Shown piece by piece: positions 25,882-32,769 of a stretch of DNA of 64,000 bases (position 1 is the first letter of the stretch; each line of letters starts with the position of its first letter). The position numbers were made by a program, and so were the translations under genes. The stretch is from Olivibacter oleidegradans (GTDB taxonomy: Bacteria > Bacteroidota > Bacteroidia > Sphingobacteriales > Sphingobacteriaceae). The stretch covers positions 310,001-374,000 of the forward strand of contig NZ_JBHLWO010000007.1 of the NCBI RefSeq assembly GCF_042432805.1. The letters run 5' to 3'. The notes under the pieces were generated by a model. That model did no database searches and had not been told where the DNA came from. It saw only the letters and a program-made list of their open reading frames with translations.

Positions 25882-26775
25882 TTAGAGAATGTAAAAAGAT
25901 TCCGGATTCAGCGGCGCCGGTGTTTTACTTTCTTTCAGTAAATTACAGGTATTAATATGGATGGTTCGTGCAACGGCAGTAACCGGTGTATCCGTTGGAC
26001 GATTATCAAAAGGATCCTGGAGATGAGTGGCTGTTCTTTCGAGCAGTAGAAAACATCCGGATATGACCACCAGTAGCGGTATTTCATATATACTATCAAT
26101 TTCACCCAGCGAAATGGATAAAGTAACTACAAAAACGTAAATCATAAAATGCAGAAACAAGCGATAAGTAACCGGGAAGATCGTGTTTTTTATACGCTCT
26201 GCCATGCCCATCGCATCCGAGAACTTAACTAAAGTTGTGTTTAATTGAACATGATAGAATTCAGTTAAATGTCCATCTTTCTTTAAATTCGCAATTTGTA
26301 ACGCATTCATTTGCAACAGCGCTAGCGGTTTGTTACTATGGTTATCCATTTCTCGCATATCCTCTGTATTGATTAGATCCTCTATGTTTTTTTTCGGATC
26401 CAAACCCCGTAAATTTTGCCCTAAACTATAGCACCATGCAACATGCCGAAGCGCTATCTGCCGGATAATGGCTTGCTTTTCTTCGCTTACGAAGGATTGT
26501 AATTGAAGAACCAAACTTCGACTGTCGTTAACAATCGCGCCCCAAATTTTCCGGGCTTCCCACCAGCGGTCGTACGATTGGTTTAGATTAAAAGATAGTA
26601 GAACCGAAATCGCGGTGCCTATAAAGGCCGGTATAGCTATCGGCATTTGAGGAATGAAATCAATGAAATAAATAGCAACAGATTTCACAATCAGGCCGAT
26701 GATAATAACATATACTATTTGTACGCGAATTTTTCTAAATATATATGCAATTGGAATCTTGGTATTCGTCAGCAT
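25882..26775 (-). CDS. Bestrophin-family anion channel (UPF0187/YneE-like)
   Basis: A 297-residue membrane protein of the bacterial bestrophin family, which form pentameric ion channels. The motif block SFNLNQSYDRWWEARKIWGAIVNDSRSLVLQL (about 65-95) carries the family's RWWEAR-like signature. Hydrophobic segments lie at about 18-50, 57-68, 208-225 and 230-248. Bacterial homologues conduct cations or anions, so selectivity is not claimed. Single gene; the 289-bp upstream region holds a tandem repeat. Confidence 0.88.
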   Translation of the reverse strand: MLTNTKIPIAYIFRKIRVQIVYVIIIGLIVKSVAIYFIDFIPQMPIAIPAFIGTAISVLLSFNLNQSYDRWWEARKIWGAIVNDSRSLVLQLQSFVSEEKQAIIRQIALRHVAWCYSLGQNLRGLDPKKNIEDLINTEDMREMDNHSNKPLALLQMNALQIANLKKDGHLTEFYHVQLNTTLVKFSDAMGMAERIKNTIFPVTYRLFLHFMIYVFVVTLSISLGEIDSIYEIPLLVVISGCFLLLERTATHLQDPFDNRPTDTPVTAVARTIHINTCNLLKESKTPAPLNPESFYIL

Positions 26776-26905
26776 TTTTCCGTTCTTATTATTTTGCCAT
26801 AATCTGTTGCATAATAGGTGTTTTTCATTAAAATGGCATTAGAAAGGGGCGGTTTCTGCAACACAATCTTCGGTTCAAAGGGCTGTATGTAGGGGCCTCC
26901 TTCGG

Positions 26906-26950
26906 GGTATATTCGCCACATATCCACGGTATATCCACGGTATATTCGCC
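26906..26950. repeat. Short tandem minisatellite between bestrophin and COG0523 genes
   Basis: Four adjacent 10-12 bp variants: GGTATATTCGCC (26906-26917), ACATATCCAC, GGTATATCCAC and GGTATATTCGCC (26939-26950). The two outer units are identical. There is no cas gene, leader or long spacer, so it is not CRISPR. The flanks are G+C richer than nearby intergenic DNA. The rest of the 289-bp gap shows no gene. Confidence 0.6.
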
Positions 26951-27064
26951 TTTAGGGTAGCAAACGTGAGCTTTTAGCGGTAAAGTAGCGAGTAGGTAGC
27001 GGTTAAAGAGAGGGTGAAGCAAAGAGCGCCGAACCGTAGCCCGGCACTCAAACCAAACACCATA

Positions 27065-28264
27065 TTATATCGATTGTGGAAATACGTCTTCCCATAATGT
27101 GTTTTGCCAATTTTGAGCTTCGGCATCTGTGAGCAGGCAACCTTCGATTTCTTTCAAACATTTTTCCTTATTAAGGTACTGGCCAATAAATACCAGCTCG
27201 TTCTGACGATCTCCCCACCTTATATTCCATCTCTTCTCAATTTCTCCTTTGTATTCATGATAGGCTGCGTATCGAATTCTTTCTTCATAGGGCATGCTGC
27301 ACCACCAGTGGCCCGCACTTTCTATGCGAAGGCTGCCGCCGGCCTGACTGAAGTTAATCGCTTTGTCAGGTCTGGAAGCCAGCCAAAACAGTCCTTTAGC
27401 CCGGATGATCGAATTGGGGTAGTCTTGATTAAGATAGTTATACCATCTCATCGGATGAAAAGGCTTCGGCGATCTGAACACGAAGGAAGAAATGCCATAT
27501 TCTTCCGTTTCCGGTATGTGTTCATCTTCCAGTTCTTTCTTCCAGCCAGCCGCATTTGAAGCTTCTTCAAAATTAAAGAGACCGGTATTTATAATAGTCG
27601 CCGGATCGACCCTGCCAAAAGCGGATCGAATGATGCGTGCATCGGGATTTAGTTGTTTGATTGCCGCTTCCAATGTACCTATTGTATTTTCTGAGACAAG
27701 ATCCGTCTTGTTGAGGATGATGACGTTTGCGAATTCTAATTGATCTGTAAGTAGATTAACAATGGCACGGCTGTCATATACGTCGTCAGTGAGCGAGCGG
27801 TCAAGCAGTGTTTCCTGTGTGCTAAAATCCTGAAAGAAATTAAAACAGTCTACTACGGTTACCATGGTATCAATGTAACTGAACGAGCTGAGGTCGATAC
27901 CTTGCTGTTGATCTACATAGCTCCAGGTTTGCGCTACGGGTATCGGCTCCGAAATACCTGTACTCTCGATAAGTAAATAATCGAATCGACTCTCTCTGGC
28001 AAGCTTTTCCACTTCGACAACCAAATCTTCTCGCAGTGTACAACAGATACAGCCATTGCTCATCTCCACGAGTTTTTCCTCCGTTCGTGATAGTACATTT
28101 TCGCGACTTACCATTTGAGCATCGATATTGACTTCGCTCATATCGTTCACAATCACAGCAACTTTTAGGTTCTCCTTGTTGTGCAATACATGATTTAACA
28201 GGGTCGTTTTTCCGGCACCTAGGAAGCCGCTTAATACCGTTACAGGAAGTTTTTTTATTGTCAT
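27065..28264 (-). CDS. COG0523 (CobW/ZNG-type) GTPase metallochaperone, probably zinc
   Basis: G3E-family GTPase of 399 residues that probably hands metal to client proteins. Walker A is GFLGAGKTTLLN (13-24), the metal motif is CXCC at Cys72-Cys74-Cys75 (SNGCICCTLRED), Walker B-like LLIESTGISEP follows and NKTDL gives guanine specificity. The C-terminal CobW_C domain begins near 250 (GISSFVFRSPKPFHPMRWYNYL). The context (MerC-like, ABC with His-rich loop, DUF3299 protein and shared palindromic operators) points to zinc limitation rather than cobalamin or nitrile hydratase roles. It lies 53 bp after a small gene in the same orientation and is probably transcribed with it. Confidence 0.88.
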   Translation of the reverse strand: MTIKKLPVTVLSGFLGAGKTTLLNHVLHNKENLKVAVIVNDMSEVNIDAQMVSRENVLSRTEEKLVEMSNGCICCTLREDLVVEVEKLARESRFDYLLIESTGISEPIPVAQTWSYVDQQQGIDLSSFSYIDTMVTVVDCFNFFQDFSTQETLLDRSLTDDVYDSRAIVNLLTDQLEFANVIILNKTDLVSENTIGTLEAAIKQLNPDARIIRSAFGRVDPATIINTGLFNFEEASNAAGWKKELEDEHIPETEEYGISSFVFRSPKPFHPMRWYNYLNQDYPNSIIRAKGLFWLASRPDKAINFSQAGGSLRIESAGHWWCSMPYEERIRYAAYHEYKGEIEKRWNIRWGDRQNELVFIGQYLNKEKCLKEIEGCLLTDAEAQNWQNTLWEDVFPQSI

Positions 28265-28317
28265 ATCTAATTGTTCTTTACGTGTCCCAATTTGGGGTAT
28301 ACGCTTTGTTTAAGGGG

Positions 28318-28521
28318 TTACCGTTGTTTTTCGACTATTTCGAGCCAGGATACAATTTTTCGATAATGATCAAGACCATATAACCGGATAAATTCAATGG
28401 TTTCGGGATGCTTGTCTTGTTTGTAAATAGCCAACCGTCTTTTGGCAAAATCGGCGCAAAGAGGTATGCCGCACATTTTAGTGATACAGTAATGCCAGGC
28501 TTCGAAATCTTGTGGTATCAT
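28318..28521 (-). CDS. Small protein, first gene of the GTPase unit
   Basis: A 67-residue soluble protein of unknown function from ATG 28521 (MIPQDFEAWHYCITKMCGIPL). The in-frame ATG at 28581 is unlikely because it lies in the right operator arm and would make the whole control region coding. The sequence has two Cys and two His in the first 25 residues (WHYCITKMCGIPLCADF, actually three Cys) and a helical basic C-terminus (FIRLYGLDHYRKIVSWLEIVEKQR). No family is recognised. Its place directly behind the operator and ahead of the COG0523 gene suggests a role in the metal response. Confidence 0.65.
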   Translation of the reverse strand: MIPQDFEAWHYCITKMCGIPLCADFAKRRLAIYKQDKHPETIEFIRLYGLDHYRKIVSWLEIVEKQR

Positions 28522-28525
28522 TTTG

Positions 28526-28581
28526 ATGCAATTAAGTTGCAAATGTAAATACTGTTTTGTTATTTTGCAACTTAATTGCAT
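28526..28581. promoter_or_regulatory. Bidirectional control region with two palindromic operators, Zur-like
   Basis: Two 18-nt elements, ATGCAATTAAGTTGCAAA (28526-28543) and its exact reverse complement (28564-28581), are separated by 20 bp. Each contains its own near-perfect dyad, TGCAA-N5-TTGCA. On the minus strand TACATTTG (28547 to 28540) is a consensus -7 element, with TTG 20 nt upstream; on the plus strand TGCATTTG (28577-28584) is a 7/8 match. The operators therefore overlap core promoter elements of both divergent units. A zinc repressor (Zur) is inferred from gene content; no regulator gene is in the window. Confidence 0.75.
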
Positions 28582-28598
28582 TTGTTAATTATTAGATA

Positions 28599-29024
28599 AT
28601 GAAAGTCATGAAAGTAACGTTACTGGGAAAAATGGACAGGGTTGGTATGACGGCTTCCGCTTTATGTGCTATCCATTGTGCATTGATGCCATTTGTAATA
28701 ACCTTGCTGCCTCTGGTTGGGCTCGAATTTCTGTCCAATCCCTGGGTAGAAGTTGCTGTAATTGCTTTATCGGTGCTTGTCGGTATGGCTTCGTTGATTC
28801 CTTCTTATCTGAAGTATCACCGTAAGATGTTACCGCTTTTGATGTTAACCATAGGCTTTATACTGATTTTTGGAGCCCACTTACTTGGCTTTCACGAATT
28901 GGAACCGGTCCTTGTGCCCTTAGGAGGGTTCACCATCGCGGGTGCCCATTTTTTAAATTGGAAATTCAACAAGCCTTATCATTGCGCTGCTTGTATCGAC
29001 GAAAATAAAAATGAAGCTAAATGA
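28599..29024 (+). CDS. MerC-domain membrane protein
   Basis: A 141-residue inner-membrane protein with four predicted helices (about 18-40, 48-68, 76-97, 103-118). The MerC-type metal motif is Cys23-X3-Cys27 in ASALCAIHCALMP; a second Cys/His group, YHCAACIDEN, sits at the C-terminus. MerC proteins were named for mercury uptake, but in Bacteroidetes they often occur without mer genes. Here there is no MerR, MerA or MerT, and the zinc-type neighbours suggest a different metal. It is the first gene of a four-gene unit and overlaps the ATPase gene by 4 bp. ATG 28599 or 28608 could serve. Confidence 0.85.
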   Translation: MKVMKVTLLGKMDRVGMTASALCAIHCALMPFVITLLPLVGLEFLSNPWVEVAVIALSVLVGMASLIPSYLKYHRKMLPLLMLTIGFILIFGAHLLGFHELEPVLVPLGGFTIAGAHFLNWKFNKPYHCAACIDENKNEAK

Positions 29025-29656
29025 GTGTGCTTATATCCTCTAGCGATATCGAGGTGCGGTATAAGAATGGCATTGGTTTATCATTTCCGGGATTTGAAGT
29101 CGACAAAGGGACGCATTGCTTGATTCTTGGAGATTCGGGCACTGGAAAAACCACTTTGCTTCATGTCTTATGTGGTCTTATGAAGCCGTCGTCGGGCATT
29201 GTAACCGTAGCAGGTGTCGATATTTATGGATTATCTCCGAAGCGAATGGACCAATTCCGCGGACAGCATGTTGGGCTGATTTTTCAACAGGCCCATCTTA
29301 TCAAAAGCCTAACGGTCCTTGAAAATCTCAAAATGGCTCGTTGGTTGGCTGGGTTAGGGGAAAACACGAGTGAGTTATCTGTGATATTGGAGAGATTAAA
29401 TATGGGCGACAAAATTAAAAGTTATCCCCATGAGCTAAGTCAGGGACAACTACAGCGTGCTGCTATTGCTAGGGCTCTCGTGAACCGACCGCGGCTGCTG
29501 ATAGCCGACGAACCCACTTCTGCGCTGGACGACCGTAATGCGGAGGCCGTGATTGCACTTTTATTAGAGCAGGCACAAAGTTACGGTGCAACTTTGCTGA
29601 TTGCCACGCATGATAAAAGACTAAAGGACAAATTTTCTAGCACCTATATATTGTAA
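29021..29656 (+). CDS. ABC transporter ATPase, LolD/MacB-like, of the zinc island
   Basis: A 211-residue ATPase. Walker A is LGDSGTGKTTLLH (about 36-48), the signature is LSQGQLQRAAIARAL with Gln in place of the usual Gly at the second position, and Walker B is LLIADEPTSALDD. The size and motifs match ATPases that partner FtsX-type permeases (LolD/MacB class). It overlaps the MerC gene by 4 bp and precedes the permease by 3 bp. FtsX-type partners usually act in mechanotransmission or lipoprotein/metal-linked envelope processes, not classic solute import. Confidence 0.88.
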   Translation: MSVLISSSDIEVRYKNGIGLSFPGFEVDKGTHCLILGDSGTGKTTLLHVLCGLMKPSSGIVTVAGVDIYGLSPKRMDQFRGQHVGLIFQQAHLIKSLTVLENLKMARWLAGLGENTSELSVILERLNMGDKIKSYPHELSQGQLQRAAIARALVNRPRLLIADEPTSALDDRNAEAVIALLLEQAQSYGATLLIATHDKRLKDKFSSTYIL

Positions 29657-29659
29657 AGA

Positions 29660-30886
29660 ATGAAGCTATTCCGTATTGTCTGGAAGACTATTATTTATAA
29701 TTTTTCCTCGTCGGCACTTTGCATACTTCTGTCTGCATTGGGAACGGCGATTTTGTGTCTGGTTTTGCTGCTGTCGTCGCAGATCAATCGGCAGATCAGC
29801 TTGAATGGCAGCCACGTTGATCTGGTAGTTGGTGCTAAGGGAAGTCCTTTGCAGTTGATTTTAAGCAGTATCTTTCACGTCGATTATCCTACGGGAAATA
29901 TTCTGCTAGATGATGCGCGCAAAATAGCGGCTCATCCATTGGTTAAGTTGGCCGTGCCACTATCTATAGGAGATAATTACCAAGGATTCCGGATTGTCGG
30001 GACTGACAGCCGCTTTCTCGACCTGTATGGTCTTCATTTAGTTTCGGGTAAATGGGGAGCGAGTGACTTTGAGGCGGTGATAGGTCATGAAGTAGCCAAA
30101 TCAGAAGGACTTAAATGTGGGGATAAAATTGTCGGAGCGCATGGTCTGGCCGATAGTGGAGATCTTCACGGTGATCATCCTTATACTATCGTAGGGATCT
30201 TGGAGGAGAGTCGTAGTATAGCGGATCGTTTGGTACTGACGAATTTGTCAAGCGTCTGGCATATGCATGAACATGAGCATCAGCATCAGGAACATCAGCG
30301 TCAACATCAAGAAAAGGAAGAGGTGCATGACTTGTTGAATATGAATGTACAAGGAAGAGAGATTACAAGTATGTTGATTCGTTATAAGAATCCTACGGCC
30401 GTCGCTATGTTTCCACGACTGGTTAATCAGACTACCAACATGCAGGCCGCTTCACCGGCAATAGAGAGTGCTCGCTTGTTTTCAATGATGGGAGTCGGTT
30501 TGGATGCGGCGAGCGTTTTAGCTGTGGTACTTATGCTAATGGCTGCTATAAGTGTCTTTGCCAGTCTTTATAACTCGTTTAAAAACAGGAAATATGAGCT
30601 GGCGATCATGCGGTCTATGGGTGCCGCTAAAAGCGTCTTATTTAAGCTGATGCTACTAGAGGGGATGCTGATTACAGCAATGGGCGCTATATCTGGTGTT
30701 CTATTGGCTCACATTGCCGCCCTTGCCATCGCTGTAGAGGAAGGTGGACATTTTGTCGATGCCTATGGTTTCGGGATTGAAGAAATTTCCGTTGTGCTGG
30801 CGGCTTTATTGCTGGGATTCGGCGCGGCGTTGATACCTGCAGCCAAGGCCTATTCTACTCCAATTTCGGAAACCTTAGCTAAATAA
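29660..30886 (+). CDS. FtsX/MacB-type ABC permease with a histidine-rich periplasmic loop
   Basis: A 408-residue permease with one N-terminal helix (about 15-40), a large extracytoplasmic MacB-like domain and three C-terminal FtsX helices (about 275-300, 325-350, 370-395). Its start contains DLVVGAKGSPLQLILSSIFHVDYPTGN. The striking feature is eight His between 201 and 223, in an alternating HMHEHEHQHQEHQRQHQ run, inside the extracytoplasmic domain, a likely metal-binding loop. A Zur-regulated operon with a similar ATPase, permease and DUF3299 protein is known in Pseudomonas aeruginosa (PA4063-PA4066), which supports a zinc role. Confidence 0.88.
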   Translation: MKLFRIVWKTIIYNFSSSALCILLSALGTAILCLVLLLSSQINRQISLNGSHVDLVVGAKGSPLQLILSSIFHVDYPTGNILLDDARKIAAHPLVKLAVPLSIGDNYQGFRIVGTDSRFLDLYGLHLVSGKWGASDFEAVIGHEVAKSEGLKCGDKIVGAHGLADSGDLHGDHPYTIVGILEESRSIADRLVLTNLSSVWHMHEHEHQHQEHQRQHQEKEEVHDLLNMNVQGREITSMLIRYKNPTAVAMFPRLVNQTTNMQAASPAIESARLFSMMGVGLDAASVLAVVLMLMAAISVFASLYNSFKNRKYELAIMRSMGAAKSVLFKLMLLEGMLITAMGAISGVLLAHIAALAIAVEEGGHFVDAYGFGIEEISVVLAALLLGFGAALIPAAKAYSTPISETLAK

Positions 30887-30889
30887 TAT

Positions 30890-31351
30890 ATGTTATTTCG
30901 ACGACTGTTTGCATCGATTCTTTTGTTCACCTTTACAGCACAGGCTCAAACGCCCGATCATCAGCCGATGATGAATAAGGTTTGGGAGGCCTTTGATCAG
31001 TTGATGTACAAAGTTACAACAGAAGATGACGGTACTACCGTTTATACGCCTCACTTTCCCAAGGTATTGAAAGATTTGGATCATACGACGGTAACATTAC
31101 CCGGTTATATGGTGCCTTTTGAATTGGGACGAGATCATCATATGTTTATGCTATCGGTTCTTCCCGTGATGCAGTGCATGTTTTGCGGTCAGAATGGGAT
31201 CCCGCCACTGGTGCAGGTGACCATGAAAAGTGGAAAGGCAAGGTTTTCCAACAATCCGTTCAAAATAAGGGGAAAGGTGTATTTAAATACCAACCTCGAG
31301 AAAGGTGCGGAAATACAGATTTTGGATGCCGAAGTTGTTGAACAGGACTAA
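30890..31351 (+). CDS. Secreted DUF3299-like protein
   Basis: A 153-residue exported protein: signal peptide about 1-20 (FASILLFTFTAQAQT). The mature part has LKDLDHTTVTLPGYMVPFELG, then an HHMFMLSVLPVMQCMFCGQNGIPPLVQV block with His/Met residues and a Cys pair (CMFC), and a small beta-rich tail (FKIRGKVYLNTN). This matches the DUF3299 family, whose members occur with FtsX-type ABC systems in zinc-regulated operons. It begins 3 bp after the permease and ends the unit. The Cys/His group suggests metal binding, which is inference. Confidence 0.8.
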   Translation: MLFRRLFASILLFTFTAQAQTPDHQPMMNKVWEAFDQLMYKVTTEDDGTTVYTPHFPKVLKDLDHTTVTLPGYMVPFELGRDHHMFMLSVLPVMQCMFCGQNGIPPLVQVTMKSGKARFSNNPFKIRGKVYLNTNLEKGAEIQILDAEVVEQD

Positions 31352-31398
31352 GCTTGAGGAACAATAACCAATCATTCGGAAGCCATTCAGCCGCTACT

Positions 31399-31483
31399 AT
31401 TGTCATCCAAATGTCGAATCGACTTAATAAGTTAAATTGTTGGCAAAAATATTTTGATGTGTGTACTTTTTACACTATCTTTG
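31399..31483 (+). promoter_or_regulatory. Promoter of small-RNA element copy 1, with upstream box
   Basis: TTTG (31453-31456), 19 nt, then TATCTTTG (31476-31483) is an exact Bacteroidetes promoter. A conserved upstream block at 31399-31422 includes TGTCGAATCGA and extends to the dyad GTCGA-A-TCGAC. It matches 35353-35376 at 22 of 24 positions, with identical spacing to the promoter. Confidence 0.8.
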
Positions 31484-31489
31484 TGTCAT

Positions 31490-31553
31490 CATAATTTAGG
31501 TTTATAATTGGTTAGTTAAAAGTCTTCAATCTCCCCGGTTGAAGACTTTTTTT
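31490..31553 (+). ncRNA. Putative small RNA, copy 1
   Basis: Predicted transcript of about 64 nt beginning 6-7 nt after the TATCTTTG element and ending at an intrinsic terminator: AAAAGTCTTCAA (31518-31529), a 9-nt loop TCTCCCCGG and TTGAAGACTTTT (31539-31550), with a run of seven T (31547-31553). There is no ATG in the transcript, so a peptide is unlikely. From TATCTTTG to the T-run the sequence equals copy 2 at all but one position. It sits between a convergent pair of genes, ending 62 bp before the stop of the hydrolase gene. The family is not one I recognise. Confidence 0.7.
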
Positions 31554-31615
31554 ATTTCATGTTTAGCAATATAGCGATACGTTAGCAAGTACAAAACAGG
31601 CTTCGATATTACCGA

Positions 31616-32500
31616 CTATTCCATAAATACACTGGGTTCTTTTTTATTGTCTAAAAACTCTTCAGCCATAGGTATCCACCAGCTGGCCCTTGCCATCATA
31701 CCGATATGTGTAGTACCTGGTAAGATAGCCATGCGAGAAGTAGACATTTCGCCGAAGTCGCCCATTTTAGCACCACCCTTCATGCGCATCAGCTCATTGG
31801 CATGTTCATAGCGAATACCGTCCGCGTCACCTAATAACATGAGGATAGGAATATCCATTTCACGAACGTCTTCTGTCCAATCGTAAGGTTTTAAATCAAT
31901 GCTCATTGTCTTGGTGAAAAACTCATTAAATTTCTCTGGATGAGGAGAAAGGGCTTTATAAGCATCTTCTAATGGCGAGCCTTTAAACATATCTGCATTC
32001 ATCGTTGCGAACGTTTTTTCCGTTTCGGGCCACCAACCATCGTGTTTATACGCACCAGACACAATCACTAGTTTTTTCACTTGTTCCGGATGGCGGATAC
32101 CCATTTGGAAAGCAACTCCGCCACCCATGCTATAACCGAGTATGTCAGCGCTATCGATGTGAAGGTGTTTAAGTAACTCGCTAATATCATCCGCCATATT
32201 TTCGTAACTGAGCGCACGGGGAATGTCAGCTGTACGGCCGTGCCCCTGCATCTCTGCTACCACAATTTTTCTGTTTTTGAAAAGAGGAATAATTTGTTCC
32301 CAGTTCATCGGAATGGTCATAAACGAACCGTGAATCAGTACAAGCGGTGCTCCCTCGCCGTGCACTTCATAATACATCTTTAAACCATTTATTGGTGCAT
32401 ACCCCGTTTTGTTCTGAGATGGCTGGGCATAAAGTTTTACTTGGAATCCTTGTGAGACGACAATTAGTGCAAGGATGATACATGTTCTTAACGATTTCAT
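31616..32500 (-). CDS. Secreted alpha/beta hydrolase
   Basis: A 294-residue exported alpha/beta hydrolase from ATG 32500 (MKSLRTCIILALIVVSQGF), which begins the signal peptide; ATG 32527 would add nine residues. The oxyanion HGSFM (after LVLIHG), nucleophile elbow GYSMGGG (Ser), acid region LLGDADG and a late His in PGTTHIGM form a plausible catalytic triad. Substrate unknown; esterase, lipase or haloperoxidase-like activity is possible. It lies between the two small-RNA elements, in the same orientation as katG. Confidence 0.85.
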   Translation of the reverse strand: MKSLRTCIILALIVVSQGFQVKLYAQPSQNKTGYAPINGLKMYYEVHGEGAPLVLIHGSFMTIPMNWEQIIPLFKNRKIVVAEMQGHGRTADIPRALSYENMADDISELLKHLHIDSADILGYSMGGGVAFQMGIRHPEQVKKLVIVSGAYKHDGWWPETEKTFATMNADMFKGSPLEDAYKALSPHPEKFNEFFTKTMSIDLKPYDWTEDVREMDIPILMLLGDADGIRYEHANELMRMKGGAKMGDFGEMSTSRMAILPGTTHIGMMARASWWIPMAEEFLDNKKEPSVFME

Positions 32501-32724
32501 ATTCTTTGTTTTAGATAATAGTTGCAAATTGAAAAATAAACTTGTTGTGTTTTATATAGCGCTTTATAAAACAAAGGTACGGGCCATTGCCTTATGAGAT
32601 GAGGGGTGAAATTGGCAATGTGAAGGGGGGATTACGACAATGTGATGGTTGGGTCAACGAGTCAATTCATCGGTAGTTAGGTTGCTAAGTTAAATGATAC
32701 ACGGTTGTTGTTCGTGAAGCTGCA

Positions 32725-32757
32725 AAACAAAGCGATGAAACATCCATCGCTTTGTTT
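32725..32757 (-). terminator. Intrinsic terminator of katG
   Basis: AAACAAAGCGATG (32725-32737) and CATCGCTTTGTTT (32745-32757) form a perfect 13-bp stem with a 7-nt loop. Read on the minus strand it follows the katG stop codon by 12 nt and continues TTTGTTTTGC, a U-rich tail. Confidence 0.8.
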
Positions 32758-32769
32758 AAACTATAGTTA

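Noticed and set aside
26906..26950. Possible CRISPR array
   Set aside because: Only four short units with no regular spacers, and no cas genes nearby.
26828..27022. Minus-strand ORF of 64 residues across the minisatellite
   Set aside because: Its translation is dominated by the repeat (GEYT units), with no family or start signal.
28599..29024. Mercury-resistance operon based on the MerC domain
   Set aside because: No merR, merA, merT or merP; neighbours and operators fit zinc homeostasis better.
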